From Cylicocyclus nassatus (Eukaryota; Nematoda; Chromadorea; Rhabditida; Strongylidae), in NCBI GenBank assembly GCA_958299035.1, contig CATQJL010000112.1, positions 45,528,941-45,592,940 of the forward strand: 64,000 nt of DNA, written 5' to 3'. A program made the translations under genes and the position numbers. Under the pieces are notes generated by a model. That model was not told the origin of the DNA. It did not search any database and saw nothing but the letters and a program-made list of their open reading frames with translations. This document shows positions 36,701 through 48,000 of the stretch, in pieces (the first letter of the stretch is position 1; every line of letters starts with the position of its first letter).

Positions 36701-37254
36701 TTTCGTGAGAATTAATCTGCGAGTTGATACGAGTCGCTGACTGAGGAAAAGGCTAACTGCATGTGGAAAGCTATCGGTCCGGTACCTTCAATGCTTTAAG
36801 CCTTACTAATAAGATTTTCAATACCTCATTGTGCAAACCATGAGAAACGGAATGTAAACAATGAAAAAATATCGCTTTATGACAATTTGTTAATGGATAT
36901 GAGCTAATTAGTGGCGGATTTTGAACACAGCATTATGGTGAAGCCAAGAACTGTTACATAATCAGGCGTGAGAATTGGATTTTAAAAAATTCGAGCAAAA
37001 ATCTTAGCAGACATAGCGTCAGAATAGTCAGGAAAAAAATACGTGCATCTTAGAACAAGTCCAACATATTCTATGCAAGAAAATTAAAATATTGAATAAT
37101 TTTACATGGGTTTTAATTCTTGCTCTTTCTCAACATCCAGACCGACCTGACCGACTAAGTACCCTCAAAAAAGCACTAAGGGGCTTTCAAGAAGCTGCTC
37201 ACTCTTGATGAGGAAAAAATTATCTTGCTTTCCGACATTTGCAGATGATTCTAC

Positions 37255-37632
37255 CAGTGGCGTACCGAGGGGGGGGGGCGGGGGGGGGGGGGGGGCGCGC
37301 GCCCCCCCCCCCCCCGAGAATGGGTCGCAAAATTTTTGAAAGTTACTTACATGAGTTATAAAAATGTGCAAAAGACTTGTTTATACTTGTAAGTAATTAA
37401 AATAATTTTTAAAAATTTTTAAAAATTCAATTTAGCCTTATAAAAAAAATTTTTTCGGGGGCGTGGCTGACGCCACGCCCCCTTTTTCTGAAGTTTCGGG
37501 GTCCTGAGCCCCCGAAAATTTCAGGAAGCATACCAAAAAATTTTCGGAGTGCGTGGCTGACGCCACGCATCTTCATCGAAATTTTTTTGTCGCACCCCCC
37601 CCCCCCGAGCCGAAATCCTGGGTACGCCACTG
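37255..37632. repeat. hAT-type MITE, 8-bp duplication GATTCTAC
   Basis: GATTCTAC flanks both sides (37247-37254 and 37633-37640). The ends CAGTGGCGTACC and GGTACGCCACTG are 12-bp perfect inverted repeats with the CAGTGGCG start common in hAT elements. The interior has G- and C-runs (37270-37315) and two copies of GCGTGGCTGACGCCACGC. Frames translated from it are element by-products. Confidence 0.8.
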
Positions 37633-38240
37633 GATTCTACATAAGGTGCCTTTTGTTTTTTTTCCCTCTCAAACCATCTGCTCTTGAACTTTAGCAATTA
37701 GTGCAGTAATGTGTCATCTGTTGAGCAGTGGTCTTTTCATTTACAATCAAATACAGAATAATCCGTTACTGAGAGTAACCAAAGTGTTGGTTGCATACTC
37801 AGACAATCGCATCGGGAAGTTCGCGGGTGCTTGCTCGACCACCAATCATCCATGCCGCGAGCTGCCCGGTATAAACGAAATTGGACCCGATAAGTGACCG
37901 CGGTGCACCCTGTAAGCGCCCGATAGTTGACCCGATTAGCATGCTTGTGAGGCCTAGGAAGAGTGAAAAATCTTTTGGCGTGTCTTTCATGACAACGACT
38001 TGAGCACAAATTGAGCAACTTGTTAGCTCATCTGTCGACATCATCTAATGTCGTCGATATTACTCATCCGACTGCTGAGGTTTATTTCATCAGCATAAGA
38101 ACTCAGCTCTGTCAGACAGGACCAAATTCGAGAAGCGATACCCAGCCTCATAAAGACTTAGGGTAGCCCCATCGCTGTGACGTACCTCATGAGGGTTGCG
38201 CCTTAAACTACAGCGTGTAAGAAGTGCGGCCTCTGATAGG

Positions 38241-38410
38241 GCCTGCGGCCCGCCGAGTGAGGTGGTTGGGCCGCGATCTTCCCGTAATCTCTTCCCGATT
38301 TCAGCTTTGGCCGCGGCGTTCCCGGTAAAATATACATGGGCCGCGGCGTGTGCGGCTGAAATTCTAAGGGCCGCGGCGCGCCATGTAACACGCTTTGAGG
38401 CCGCGAACTT
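38241..38410. repeat. GC-rich minisatellite with a 30-bp period
   Basis: A ggCCGCGGCG core recurs with CC at 38311, 38341, 38371 and 38401, exactly 30 bp apart. A further core at 38271 lies 40 bp earlier and a weaker one at 38241. The minus strand is open for 100 codons across the tract (38203-38505) and reads it as a 10-residue repeat built on PRP. I see no splice sites, so coding is unproven. Confidence 0.6.
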
Positions 38411-39380
38411 TCCGATGCAATTGGCTGAGTAGTGTGTGTCGGATATAAATTTTCATAAGGAAAACTAACTTGAAATAAAAGTTTGCAGTACGCGACAAAG
38501 CTCAATCTTTTTTCGAAGTAGTCACAGATCTGTTATAGAGGAATTGCAAAACAGGCAGAACCTCATATGGGTCGAAGTAAAAAAGAAAACACATATCTGC
38601 TGCAAACTTTTCGATTATTTGACGAGGAGGTCAAGTGTGAGTATGCAACGGCTCTTGAACTATATAGCATTTATTGGAACGCTCTTCTCAACTCTTGACT
38701 CTCTGGAAGTGCTCTTGAAAGTAACTTTTGGTGAGACTATATGAACATGGATGCGTGTCTATAAAAAGATGTAAGGTAAGACCTAGGTATACTGCTGCAG
38801 ATAAGACGCTTTGAAAGATCTAAGTGTCATTTGAGGTAAAAATGCAGGTTTTCTCCAAATCAACCCCGAAAATTTGAGAGGGTTTGACAAGAAATCCAAT
38901 AGGCATCCTAAAATCCGCTTCAATTGTTTGGTAGGTGAATCTGACAGCAATCCAGGAGATGGCATAGCGAATGTTAGAGAGAGAACAATGAGCTGAACTT
39001 TGTAACCTCCAGTTCTTTCAAGTCTCATTAAGTCTATGGCCTTATTGATCAAGAAAGACGAACAACAGAAACTTTAAACCGTAAAGCCATTGCGCCGTAC
39101 GTGATTAGTAAAGCACTGTCTAGATTTCTTTCCTCAAACGACAGAATTACAAAACATAACGCGGAGAATGTAGCAAATAGCGCAATGAATGGCTCGAGAT
39201 GTAAATGCCCAGGAAATAATCTGGGGATATGGTTGCAGAGCAATCAATTCAATTTGCACGCTAGAATATTCTCCAACATAAAAAGCTAGAGCTCGAAATG
39301 AAATCCAATTTCTTGAAGAGCTGAAGACTCTGACAATACATTTTCTATTTTTTCGAAGGAAAAGTGAACTCATAGAGATT

Positions 39381-39422
39381 ATAGATAGAATTGATTGCGA
39401 TTCTGCAATCAATTCTATCTAT
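39381..39422. repeat. perfect 18-bp inverted repeat with 6-nt loop
   Basis: ATAGATAGAATTGATTGC and its exact reverse complement are separated by GATTCT. The array paralogues near 23000 and 34365 have only one arm-like half, so the palindrome formed in this copy alone. Confidence 0.7.
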
Positions 39423-40228
39423 ATTCTGCAAAGCACTATCTGCAAATATCTACTATCTACTATATTTGATATCTACTTGTAATTAGTTCAGAGCTCTTTG
39501 TCTGTACTTTAAAATTAATCAAATCCAAACACCGCACTCAGCAATGAAACAAAAGCAAGATTGATTTCATCAAATATTACGACCTATCAGGCAATGCTAA
39601 AATCGTATCCGTACATGAAAGTAAGTGAAAAGCATGACATATGAAGAAAGTAATATGTTTACCAAGTGTAAAAGCACCATATTATGAAGCTGGAAACATC
39701 GTTTTTTGCGATATCGGCTGAGGCTCTTAGCTGGATTAGTAATGCTCTCATGTGAATCTAGCAAAGCTGAAGGTTTATCAATAAATGCACCACGTGGAAT
39801 CACAGAGCATTTTTCCGGAAAAATCTTGCATATTGCTGCAAGGAACATTTTCATGTTCAAAAGTCAATAAGTGCTCGGCAAGATGAAGTTTGGCTTCATT
39901 GAATAACTTGCGCTTGCAAAGAAGGAAGTTTTTTTGAATTATGCATTCCCATAACTAGGGAATTTACTCATCTCAGAGTTGTCTGAAAAAAGGGGATGCC
40001 AGAACATTTTCGCCAAATAAATATGACTCTTTTTCGCATGACGACTTCCCCATCAATGCTGTTGGATGAATCATGGTAAATATTTGATCGGAATCAACGG
40101 AATGGCAGTAAAATATGACAAAAGACCGCAATTTTGCGACTAATCCAACTCGCGATGAGTTACGCGATAGCCTTTTTACGCAAGATAATTTTGAAGGACT
40201 CTCTTTGGCCTTCTGAGCCCTATAGCAT

Positions 40229-40274
40229 ACAATTCATGTATGCTGAAACTTACGTTTCAGCATACATGAATTGT
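40229..40274. repeat. perfect 21-bp inverted repeat with 4-nt loop
   Basis: The arms run 40229-40249 and 40254-40274 and contain CATGTATGCTGAAAC and its reverse complement, with loop TTAC. Nothing about the surroundings (no gene, 40111-40496) suggests a terminator or miRNA gene, though a hairpin RNA could form. Confidence 0.7.
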
Positions 40275-40496
40275 CTCATGCTATGCTTCACTGTAATCAC
40301 ATGCAAACCTGCTTTGCATTTATGTGGTGTATAAGGTCTGCTCTTCGCTCTCTTGCTCGTTTGTGCACATCCTACCTAAGCAAGCATCTTTTTCAGTCAG
40401 GCTCTTGAGTTGTACTTTCTTCTCTTCAAAATTTTTCCTTCTCTAGTGCGAAACAGTGGAAGCATTTTCAGGGGAGATGCTCTTTGTACTTATAAC

Positions 40497-41602
40497 CAGG
40501 GTTGAGCGTGAGGTCAGGCGCGCCCGACTTGAGGGATCGCATTGAGGGTAAGACTGAAGGCGGACGTAATCAAGAATCGAATTTGTTAAGTTGGGGAGAT
40601 ACTGCAAAGGCGAAGAAGAAATGAGTTAGTCCGGTGGATATCGCGATCACGTGAAGGAGTGATGGTCATAAACAGCATACTGATTGTTTCCACAATGGAA
40701 GTTTCAGCCAAAATTCAAATCTTCATCTCTTTTAACTTGACATATGAGGTCGACAAGGAGGCTTGCTGTGTGAAATTGGTATCATTTACATAATCAACAT
40801 GTCGAATTACCTCTATGCGCTCTACAAACCATTACCTACTGCAGTTTCTAGTGTTTCTCAACGTCTAAAAAGCGTGATTTTCAAGCGTGATCAACTTGGT
40901 TGCAGCAGTGAGAAAAGTCAGCTTTGTATACTCATAACAAAGTAATATTCTCTTACAAGTCTACGCTACAAATCGGGCTTCATATCGCTTTCAAACAGTG
41001 AAGTAAGAAGTGCTGCCAAAATTCTAACCGGCGCGTTTTTCACGTTGAGTGCTTCAACTCCTCGGATTAGCACAAGGCCGAAACAATCAAGCTCAAACAC
41101 TGACTGTGGAATCTTCGAGGGTTGTGCTAGCGAATCACATGAAACTTATGTAGAAAAGCATTTTCGGAAATAAAGTTAATGGGGTCAGGCGCAACCCCTC
41201 AAAAGGTCAGGCCGCCTGAGCTTTTGAGGGATTGCGCCTGACCCTCTTAACTTGCCTTCAAAATTCAAAAATTGCCCCTTTTCTGATATGAGTATTGAGC
41301 GCAAAGCCTCTTCTTGCTATATTGAGAATTTGGAGCCAAACACTCCACCCTTGTGAAAATTATAGCTCTGAAAAGAGGACTATCCAGATCTAAAACTTGC
41401 CGTCAAGTTGCGTGTGGTTGTGCAATCGCAGAAATTCGGGCCTACAAACTTTCAAAAAATAGAAACCTGCAGTGAAGGCTGGTCTTCTTCAAAATATAAC
41501 ACCCTGAGAGCTTGGAGGTGAAGCGGAGGGTCGTTAAGGGGCTTTCACAGGGGGGAGGAGTCGTTTTTGAAGGGCTTGTGCCTGACCTTTTGCTCAACCC
41601 TG
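40497..41602. mobile_element. 1.1-kb hAT-type element, 8-bp duplication CTTATAAC
   Basis: CTTATAAC flanks both sides (40489-40496 and 41603-41610). The ends CAGGGTTGAGC and GCTCAACCCTG are perfect inverted repeats, with GGTCAGGC close inside both. An internal palindrome with the same GGTCAGGCGC words lies at about 41184-41246. No transposase frame, so it is non-autonomous. Confidence 0.8.
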
Positions 41603-41610
41603 CTTATAAC

Positions 41611-43774
41611 ATACTCAATGTCGCAGTACATACAACGTGCAAATCAAAGTCAGAAGAAAAAATGTGGGAACCGATAAGAAAAAAATTTTCGAGCGCAACA
41701 ATCTTTTTCTTCCAAAAATGAATCACCCCCTAACTCTCTCCGCTTCCTCCCCCCTTCGAAGAAATTCCTCGATTCCAAGTGGTTGATAAAAAAAATTTCG
41801 AAACAATCATGAAAGGCTATTTATTGATTAAAGTATGTTGAGGTTCTACATTTCTGTAGTACCCCTTGATTTAACGGAAATGGTGGCTGGAAGGCGGGCT
41901 TTGAGGCCGTCTCGGCTAGGGTTGATCAGAGAGTAGGCTCGCGAGAGAGACGCAGACTGTGTCGCAAGCGGTGACCTTCCATCCGCCAATCCCTTTGAAA
42001 TATAGGGTACATAGCAGCATAATATGCGATAAAGCGAGACAACAAAGTTTGTCTCATACTAATTTCTATTCTTTTCCCATTTTGTAGCCATGAAAAAAAA
42101 AACGGCGAATGTACATTTGTAGGCATGATTGCACTTTCGTTATCCTAGAATCACATTTTTTATTTCATTTGTTTTTATATCTACGTGCCTTCAAGTAAAT
42201 CACTCTGAATGTCATCTTGCGGAGCTTGCTTTGCTCAGTCAGAGGCCCCAACCTGATAGATTTTAAAAGTTTCTGCAATTTTTTCTTGCGAGCGGGTGCT
42301 TGAAGATTGTGTAGAAATCAAGACTTCAGTAGAATTTTAACCGCTCAGATTTTTATACAATACCTTGTAAGTAAAACCTTAGTAATAGCCCTAGACAAAT
42401 AACAAAATAACAAGACTAAAAACAGTACTCTACAATCAAGTCCATGCAATCAATCCATGTAGCTTGAAGACGACCTATTTGTAAAATTAGAATTGCAACT
42501 CATAATTTCCAATTAATTATAAGCGAAAAAAATCTACCAAACACTATTCTCTAATTGTGAAATGCAACTATGGGAATACGACTGTGGGAAGGTAGGAACA
42601 TTGTGGTGGGATGCGCAATGACATAGTTATCGGATGCTAGAGAGTCGACCTCGAAATTTAGACTTTGAGAGACTTTAAATGTTTATAGAATGATGTGATG
42701 TATGCAAAAGTGTCTTTTTCTGGATGTGTGACTCAGTGTGATGGCGACAAGGCAAGAATGACTCTTTCAAGGGCGGAGGCAAAGCTGAGTAACTTGATGT
42801 GTTGTTCATGATCTGCTTGGGAGCCGAAGGCATTGCGGCAACATCACATACTACGTTCATTTTTGGCCAAAAAATGCAGCTCTACTCGTTCAGTACGTAT
42901 TCCATCTGAATAAGTCAAGCAGCGTTTCTCGAATAGTGAAAAAGGGTGCGGTTATCTTAGCCGGGCAAAATCTGCGCGTCAATGTGACCACATCGTAAGG
43001 CTCTAGGGAAAATGTGAGATACATTGTTCGCTACTGCAAACTTCAGAAAAATTCAGTATTTACACTGAATCACACTTTCTTAGCACCATTCCAGAAAATG
43101 AAAATCTCCTGACGTCTATTAGCAGCTCTTAGAGTAAATATTTGTGTGTTTGCACTTTTAGATAACGTTTGCTGGATGTAAAGCAAGGAAGAATGCGTAA
43201 ACAAATAGTCTGGAAAGGTCTTAACGGCTGCTTTGCCGTTCATGCAGTGCAATTCCAGTAATGGGCTAATGATTATTTTTGTGCTACTAGCAGCTTAAGC
43301 CACGCACCATCTTTTTTCGACGAAAACTACGATGCAAGGGCTATTCACAGATATGGGGTAACTGATTGTGGAAGCTGGTGATTGTGGTTGTGGAAGCTTG
43401 TGACCATAAAGTAAGGGTATACAATACCGCCCATAATTGGTTAAGAACATAACCTTTTCTCTCCAAGTTCACAGAAATCTGGTGTGGACAAATCGTAAAA
43501 CTAAGGGCACCTTTCTATTCAGTCTCTGGAGCTGGATGTGGCATAGTGCATTTAGTGTAGAATAAGGGGTAAAAGTGCGTCGTTTTTTTGTATAGCCTGA
43601 AAGACTTTTCAATGGAAATAGGAAATTTTAGCATTAGAATGCTCTTTGAAGCTAGTATTTCTGTTCGATGTTCCGAGTTCCTGATAAAAAATTGATTTGA
43701 CCAGATAAATAAATCATATCTCACGCTCGACCTTTCCGAATCTTGACATAGTGTGTTGACTATATTTTATGCTA
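41611..43774. other. no firmly supported gene
   Basis: A minus-strand frame beginning with ATG at 42860 and ending at 42675 encodes 61 residues rich in Ser, Pro and His (for example SSYSALPPPLKESFLPC). It has no recognised domain and may be chance. The region 41885-41990 shares a 'gacgcagtctgcgtctctct'-like segment, reversed, with 1818-1836. The 5' exons of the BTB/BACK-like gene should lie here or further left but were not identified. Confidence 0.35.
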
Positions 43775-44690
43775 ACAAGGGAATGGACAGAAGTCGAAGT
43801 GGCCAATCCAAACAAGCTATATACCATTCGATGCAGCATAGAACGCTGATTTCAAATCTGCCTTCCTTATCTGCAGAGCGCCTTTGTAGGCGAAGTTATG
43901 AGCAGCTTTACTGCGAAAAAACCGTATACAAAAGTTGCGAAATTAGGCACATTATTGCTGTTTCAGCTCACATCTAGGTACGGGTCATATAAACTGACCT
44001 AGTTGCATGTTTTGGTCCAACACTGAGCCGAGAATGGCTTTGTACGGCCAAGTTTACATTTTACGTGCACAATTTCTTAGCAAAATGATGGCCTTCAACG
44101 GCTTATAATTTCGTCCACAAAAGCGCTCTGCAGATAAGGAAGACAGATTTAGAGTCAGCATTTTATACTGCATTCAATGGTATGCAGCTTGTATGGATTG
44201 GCCACTTCGACTTCTGACCATTTCCTTGTAAGCAAAAAATGGTCAGAATTTGATCCAGCCATTCCAAGCAAGCTGTATATCATCGGCCTCGTCTTAAAAC
44301 GCTGATTTCAAGTACAGGTTTTTTATCTGGCAAGCCACTATCTGGGATGAGTTGTGAGCGTTCAACTATGAGAAATTTTTCGAGTTTTCGAATTTTTCGA
44401 CGATTATAATTCCTTGAAAGGCAGCCTGATGGCCAGATTAACAGTGACTATGGTTATTTTGATTACAAGGAAGAAGCACATTCACCAAAAGCCTAAATGA
44501 GTGCTTTCGAAACCTATTCCGTGGAACATGGGCCACAGAACACTTGACAAGTCGCACATCGAAACGCTCATAACTCCCAGATAATCGCTTGGCAGATAAA
44601 CATATAGTGAAAAACGCTCCAAAGCGAGTCCAATGATATACAGCATGTTTGGTATGGCTGGGTCAATTCTGGCCATTCCCTGCTAAGTTC
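43775..44690. repeat. two adjacent foldback elements of one family
   Basis: The arm at about 43778-43900 (AAGTCGAAGTGGCCAATCC, later CTTATCTGCAGAGCGC) recurs reversed at about 44120-44225. A related, more diverged pair follows at about 44230-44350 and 44560-44690. The element at 54486-55530 has the same arm sequence (TCTGCAGAG, CATGAGC). No open frame spans them credibly. Boundaries are approximate. Confidence 0.55.
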
Positions 44691-44704
44691 CCCAAGGTAT
44701 TAAC

Positions 44705-44975
44705 TTCTTCCTTTATCAACAGTACAGCCAATAATCAATGCAAGTGTACTTTGCGGCTGGAATCTCCTTTTCACGACGTGGAAAGCGAGTCAGCAGGTGC
44801 GTGTAATTCAACAATGTGTCAGCGTTGTGGACAGGCACTGGTCTGTGTCATCAAAGGTTTGTCTACATTTGAACATTGAATTACACGCAGCTGACTCGCC
44901 TTCCAGGTCTTAAAACCGAAATGTAGATCTGCATTTACATTGGCTGTACTTATAATAAAGAAAGAAACTAACAAT
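44705..44975. repeat. foldback just upstream of the BTB/BACK-like exons
   Basis: The left arm (TACAGCCAATAATCAATGC, later GCGTGTAATTCAA) recurs reversed on the right (TTGAATTACACGC, later TGTACTT). The centre is near 44840. It lies in the presumed intron or upstream region of the gene starting at 45067. Frames here are repeat-derived. Confidence 0.5.
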
Positions 44976-45066
44976 CTTTGAAAATTCAGCATTATGTAAA
45001 AAAATATTGATCGTGGATGCTTCAACGTCAATTTGATTCTGGGTGGGCTTATATAACCACTTTCAG

Positions 45067-48000
45067 GCCGAAACCCGCAAGTTCGATGCAACAAAGCTGC
45101 CCCCACTCGCGGTTTCTGTTTTCGTCCGACATTACTTGAAAGGTGAACACGTGGTAGAGAATTTGTCGCTACGTGATACAGCTGCAGTCGTACATCTGGC
45201 ACAAATTATAGGAAGTTCGACCCTACTAAGCCGAATATGTCGAGTAAGAATAATTTATCTCAGTTGAAGTTAGAAATTGTGACATTTTGCAGACCCTAGA
45301 GACCATTGCGGCTCAAAGCGATCGTGATCTTTGCCTGTGCTACGTAATATCGTACGCCTGTCAACTTCCAATAAGCAGGCAGGTACAAGAATACTAATTT
45401 TGAAATGTCTTACACATACAGAACTGCATTTTCTCACATACACTGTTGGCATCGATTGCAAAAAAAAGCCATTGTCGAACATTCATGAATCACTGGGAAA
45501 CCGGTAGTTGTTGTCGCCAGTTCAGTTTCGGTCACATGCTTGAGATGCTTAAGTGGCTTTTGTCATTTATCGTTCCTTAAAAACTGTGTGATAAATATGG
45601 ACCTCGAGTTAACAAATTTCCGTTTTCGATGAAGTATCACATCATTGCATCATTGTTTTCGTTCCCTGTTTTCGAAAGTAATTTCGATTTTGTAAACAAG
45701 CGCTACATCCTGCACAACAAAAAGCTTTATTACATATATCCTTTCATCCTTTCTCAAATGATAATACTGTCATTGCAATTTAACCCATGAACCCTCATCA
45801 AATCGAAAATCTGCAACCCTTGGTTTTCATGGTCAATTAACACATTGATGACCATGCAATTTTTAGTTGTCGGCCTTCTGGGACCAAGGCCTTTTACGGA
45901 CCAGACATTTTTCAACTATAATTACGCATACTTCCTTCTACACTACACCTACAATTGTTCTGAAAAGCTGACAAAAAAGATGAAGGTCATCTTGATTCAG
46001 TGAAAAAAAAAGCTCGTGTAGTGACTTCATCCCATATAGTAGTCATTCTAACTAAATTCAATTCTTGACACAGATGGTGTGCCAAGCGGTCCCACGCGGT
46101 AGTTATTGCTTGACACAACATGTGTGTCAAGCGGTCGTCAATGTGTTAAGCAATTCTTCATTTTCATACCACTCTTTGAGGAGTAAGCTACAATTATTAT
46201 AAATAGGAAAAAAATCAGGACTCTTTCTACGAATCTCTTCCTATTGAATTTTGCAAGTGCAACATCATCTTCAAAAGTACGGAGCAGTAGCCAGCTCAAC
46301 ACTTCAATTCTCTTATTAGATTAAAGTTTTGAGTTAGCGACTATAGCTTCAAAAAGATCAGGAGCTGTGATTACAAGACAGATCGTCCAAAAATGTTCAT
46401 CGATTACTGTTTTTGTCAAGCCGTTTCGTCCTTGCAAATTTTTCTTCTAGTTTGCAATCATGATCCGTAAGAAGTTTGATGCTATTCAATCAACATTGCG
46501 CAAAAGTGTTGAAGACCCTGAAATGTTAGTTCCGTTGTTAGAGAGGTGAGCAGTCTGATCGTTTTATCGGAGTAGGAGACCGAGTTATAGGATTGTTATA
46601 CCTTTATGAGCACATATCACCAGAGATCATCCGCAAATATGACTGATTTAGAGATTGACTATTTCTGAGAATCACAAATCTTTCGAGTTCTAGCATTAAG
46701 TTATCATGATTTGACTTCATGAGCAGAATTGCAGTTGCGACATCCTCACATCTAGTGAAAGGAATGTAGCACTGTTTGCTATCGACTGGTCTTTCTTTCA
46801 TAAAGCAAGTAGGTTGGTTTCACATCTTCGGTCTTACGTTTCAAAAACTCTTCCAACTTGGTAATGATGCAAAAGTGGTCCAAAGATTAGTACGATGGTC
46901 CTAAAGATTGTCTACAAGCGATAAAGCAGTGCAGCTTGTCAAAAATTCAACTAATTTGCTTTAGCGTTTCTTAAGACTTCTAAGATATTAACACAGCTAA
47001 AAAGTTGGCTTGTTTGAGTTGACAGTTTGAAGCAAATCGCCGATCTCCGATACCGTAGGGTTACGGTGGAAAAGCCTACCGTAAAACCGTCACGTCATAA
47101 TGGCCACCAACTCAGAAAATCTCGGAAACACTTGGAAACCCGCGGTAATTTTTTGAGACTAGTTGTTTCCAACATATCAACCTGTGCATATTTTTGAACT
47201 GCTAAGATGAGATCATGTTTTGATGGTCATCGGGGAGTCGCTCTTAAGGCATATTATTTGTGATTTGAGCAAAATTCTATGGCAAATTCCATCGCTTGAT
47301 TGAGTAACCTCAACTAAGTTGGTCTCACAGTTTCTCCCTTTCTATCTTATCCGTGCAAATTTTGGCTCTTGTTGGCTCCACTCTTGATTGCTCTATCATA
47401 ATCCTAGCAATAAAAATGATTGGTAGTTCCTGTGAACTGCGCATCCAAGACGTTTGCATTGCCAAAGAGAGCATTTTCTGAAACACTGTAAGTTTAACAA
47501 CAAAACAAAATAGCCAATGGCTACAAATCACAAGTCAAGATTAAGTTCTTTGGTTCGAGAGTTTGAGCAATACATAGCAAACACAAAAATGTCAATCTTC
47601 TATCAGTCATTTTACACAGCTACTTCTTTTTAACAAACATAACAAAAAAAGGACACAACAACTGAAGACAAAGATAAGTTTTTATTCAATGAGTGTTACA
47701 ACTGCTCGCCAGAATATTGCGTTCATAAACAACTCAGTATATACTGCTAAGAAATAAGCGAACTGCCGCATCAGAAATATTTCCATAATACATACTATCG
47801 CAAAAGATAAAGAACTAGATGTGATTGGCTTGAATCTCAGTCGAAAGGTGGGAAGTAGGCGTATAAATTCAAATGAGTAGTGACAAAAGGACGAAGAACA
47901 GCGTTGAATGGCCATTTTTAAATTGAAGTTTGATACTGATGCGGTTAACATAAGCTGCGTGGGAAATTTCATGGAGGAAACATTCATGCCATAGTGTTAG

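Larger units (their letters stand above)
14860..40110. repeat. degenerate tandem array of a multi-kilobase unit
   Basis: Landmarks recur in the same order. The motif ttgcgtgcta followed by 'atgcctgttctgga' occurs near 15400, 26106, 27642 and 35604. 'gaagaaartaatrngtt' occurs near 23625, 26535, 34578 and 39640. 'ccagaacattcctgycaaat' and variants occur near 23976, 27147, 34920 and 40000. A block ending in 'aagcgctgagcattcaatc' is almost identical at 17850-17890 and 29911-29951. The units differ in length because of insertions and an internal deletion (the unit at about 24.0-27.1 kb is short). I found no conserved exon in the unit, so it looks like segmentally duplicated non-coding or long-dead sequence rather than a gene family. 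The outer limits are approximate. Confidence 0.7.

Noticed and set aside
37427..37630. 67-codon minus-strand frame across the hAT-type MITE
   Set aside because: It is translation of the element's end and its palindromic GCGTGGC words; the exact 8-bp duplication explains the sequence better.
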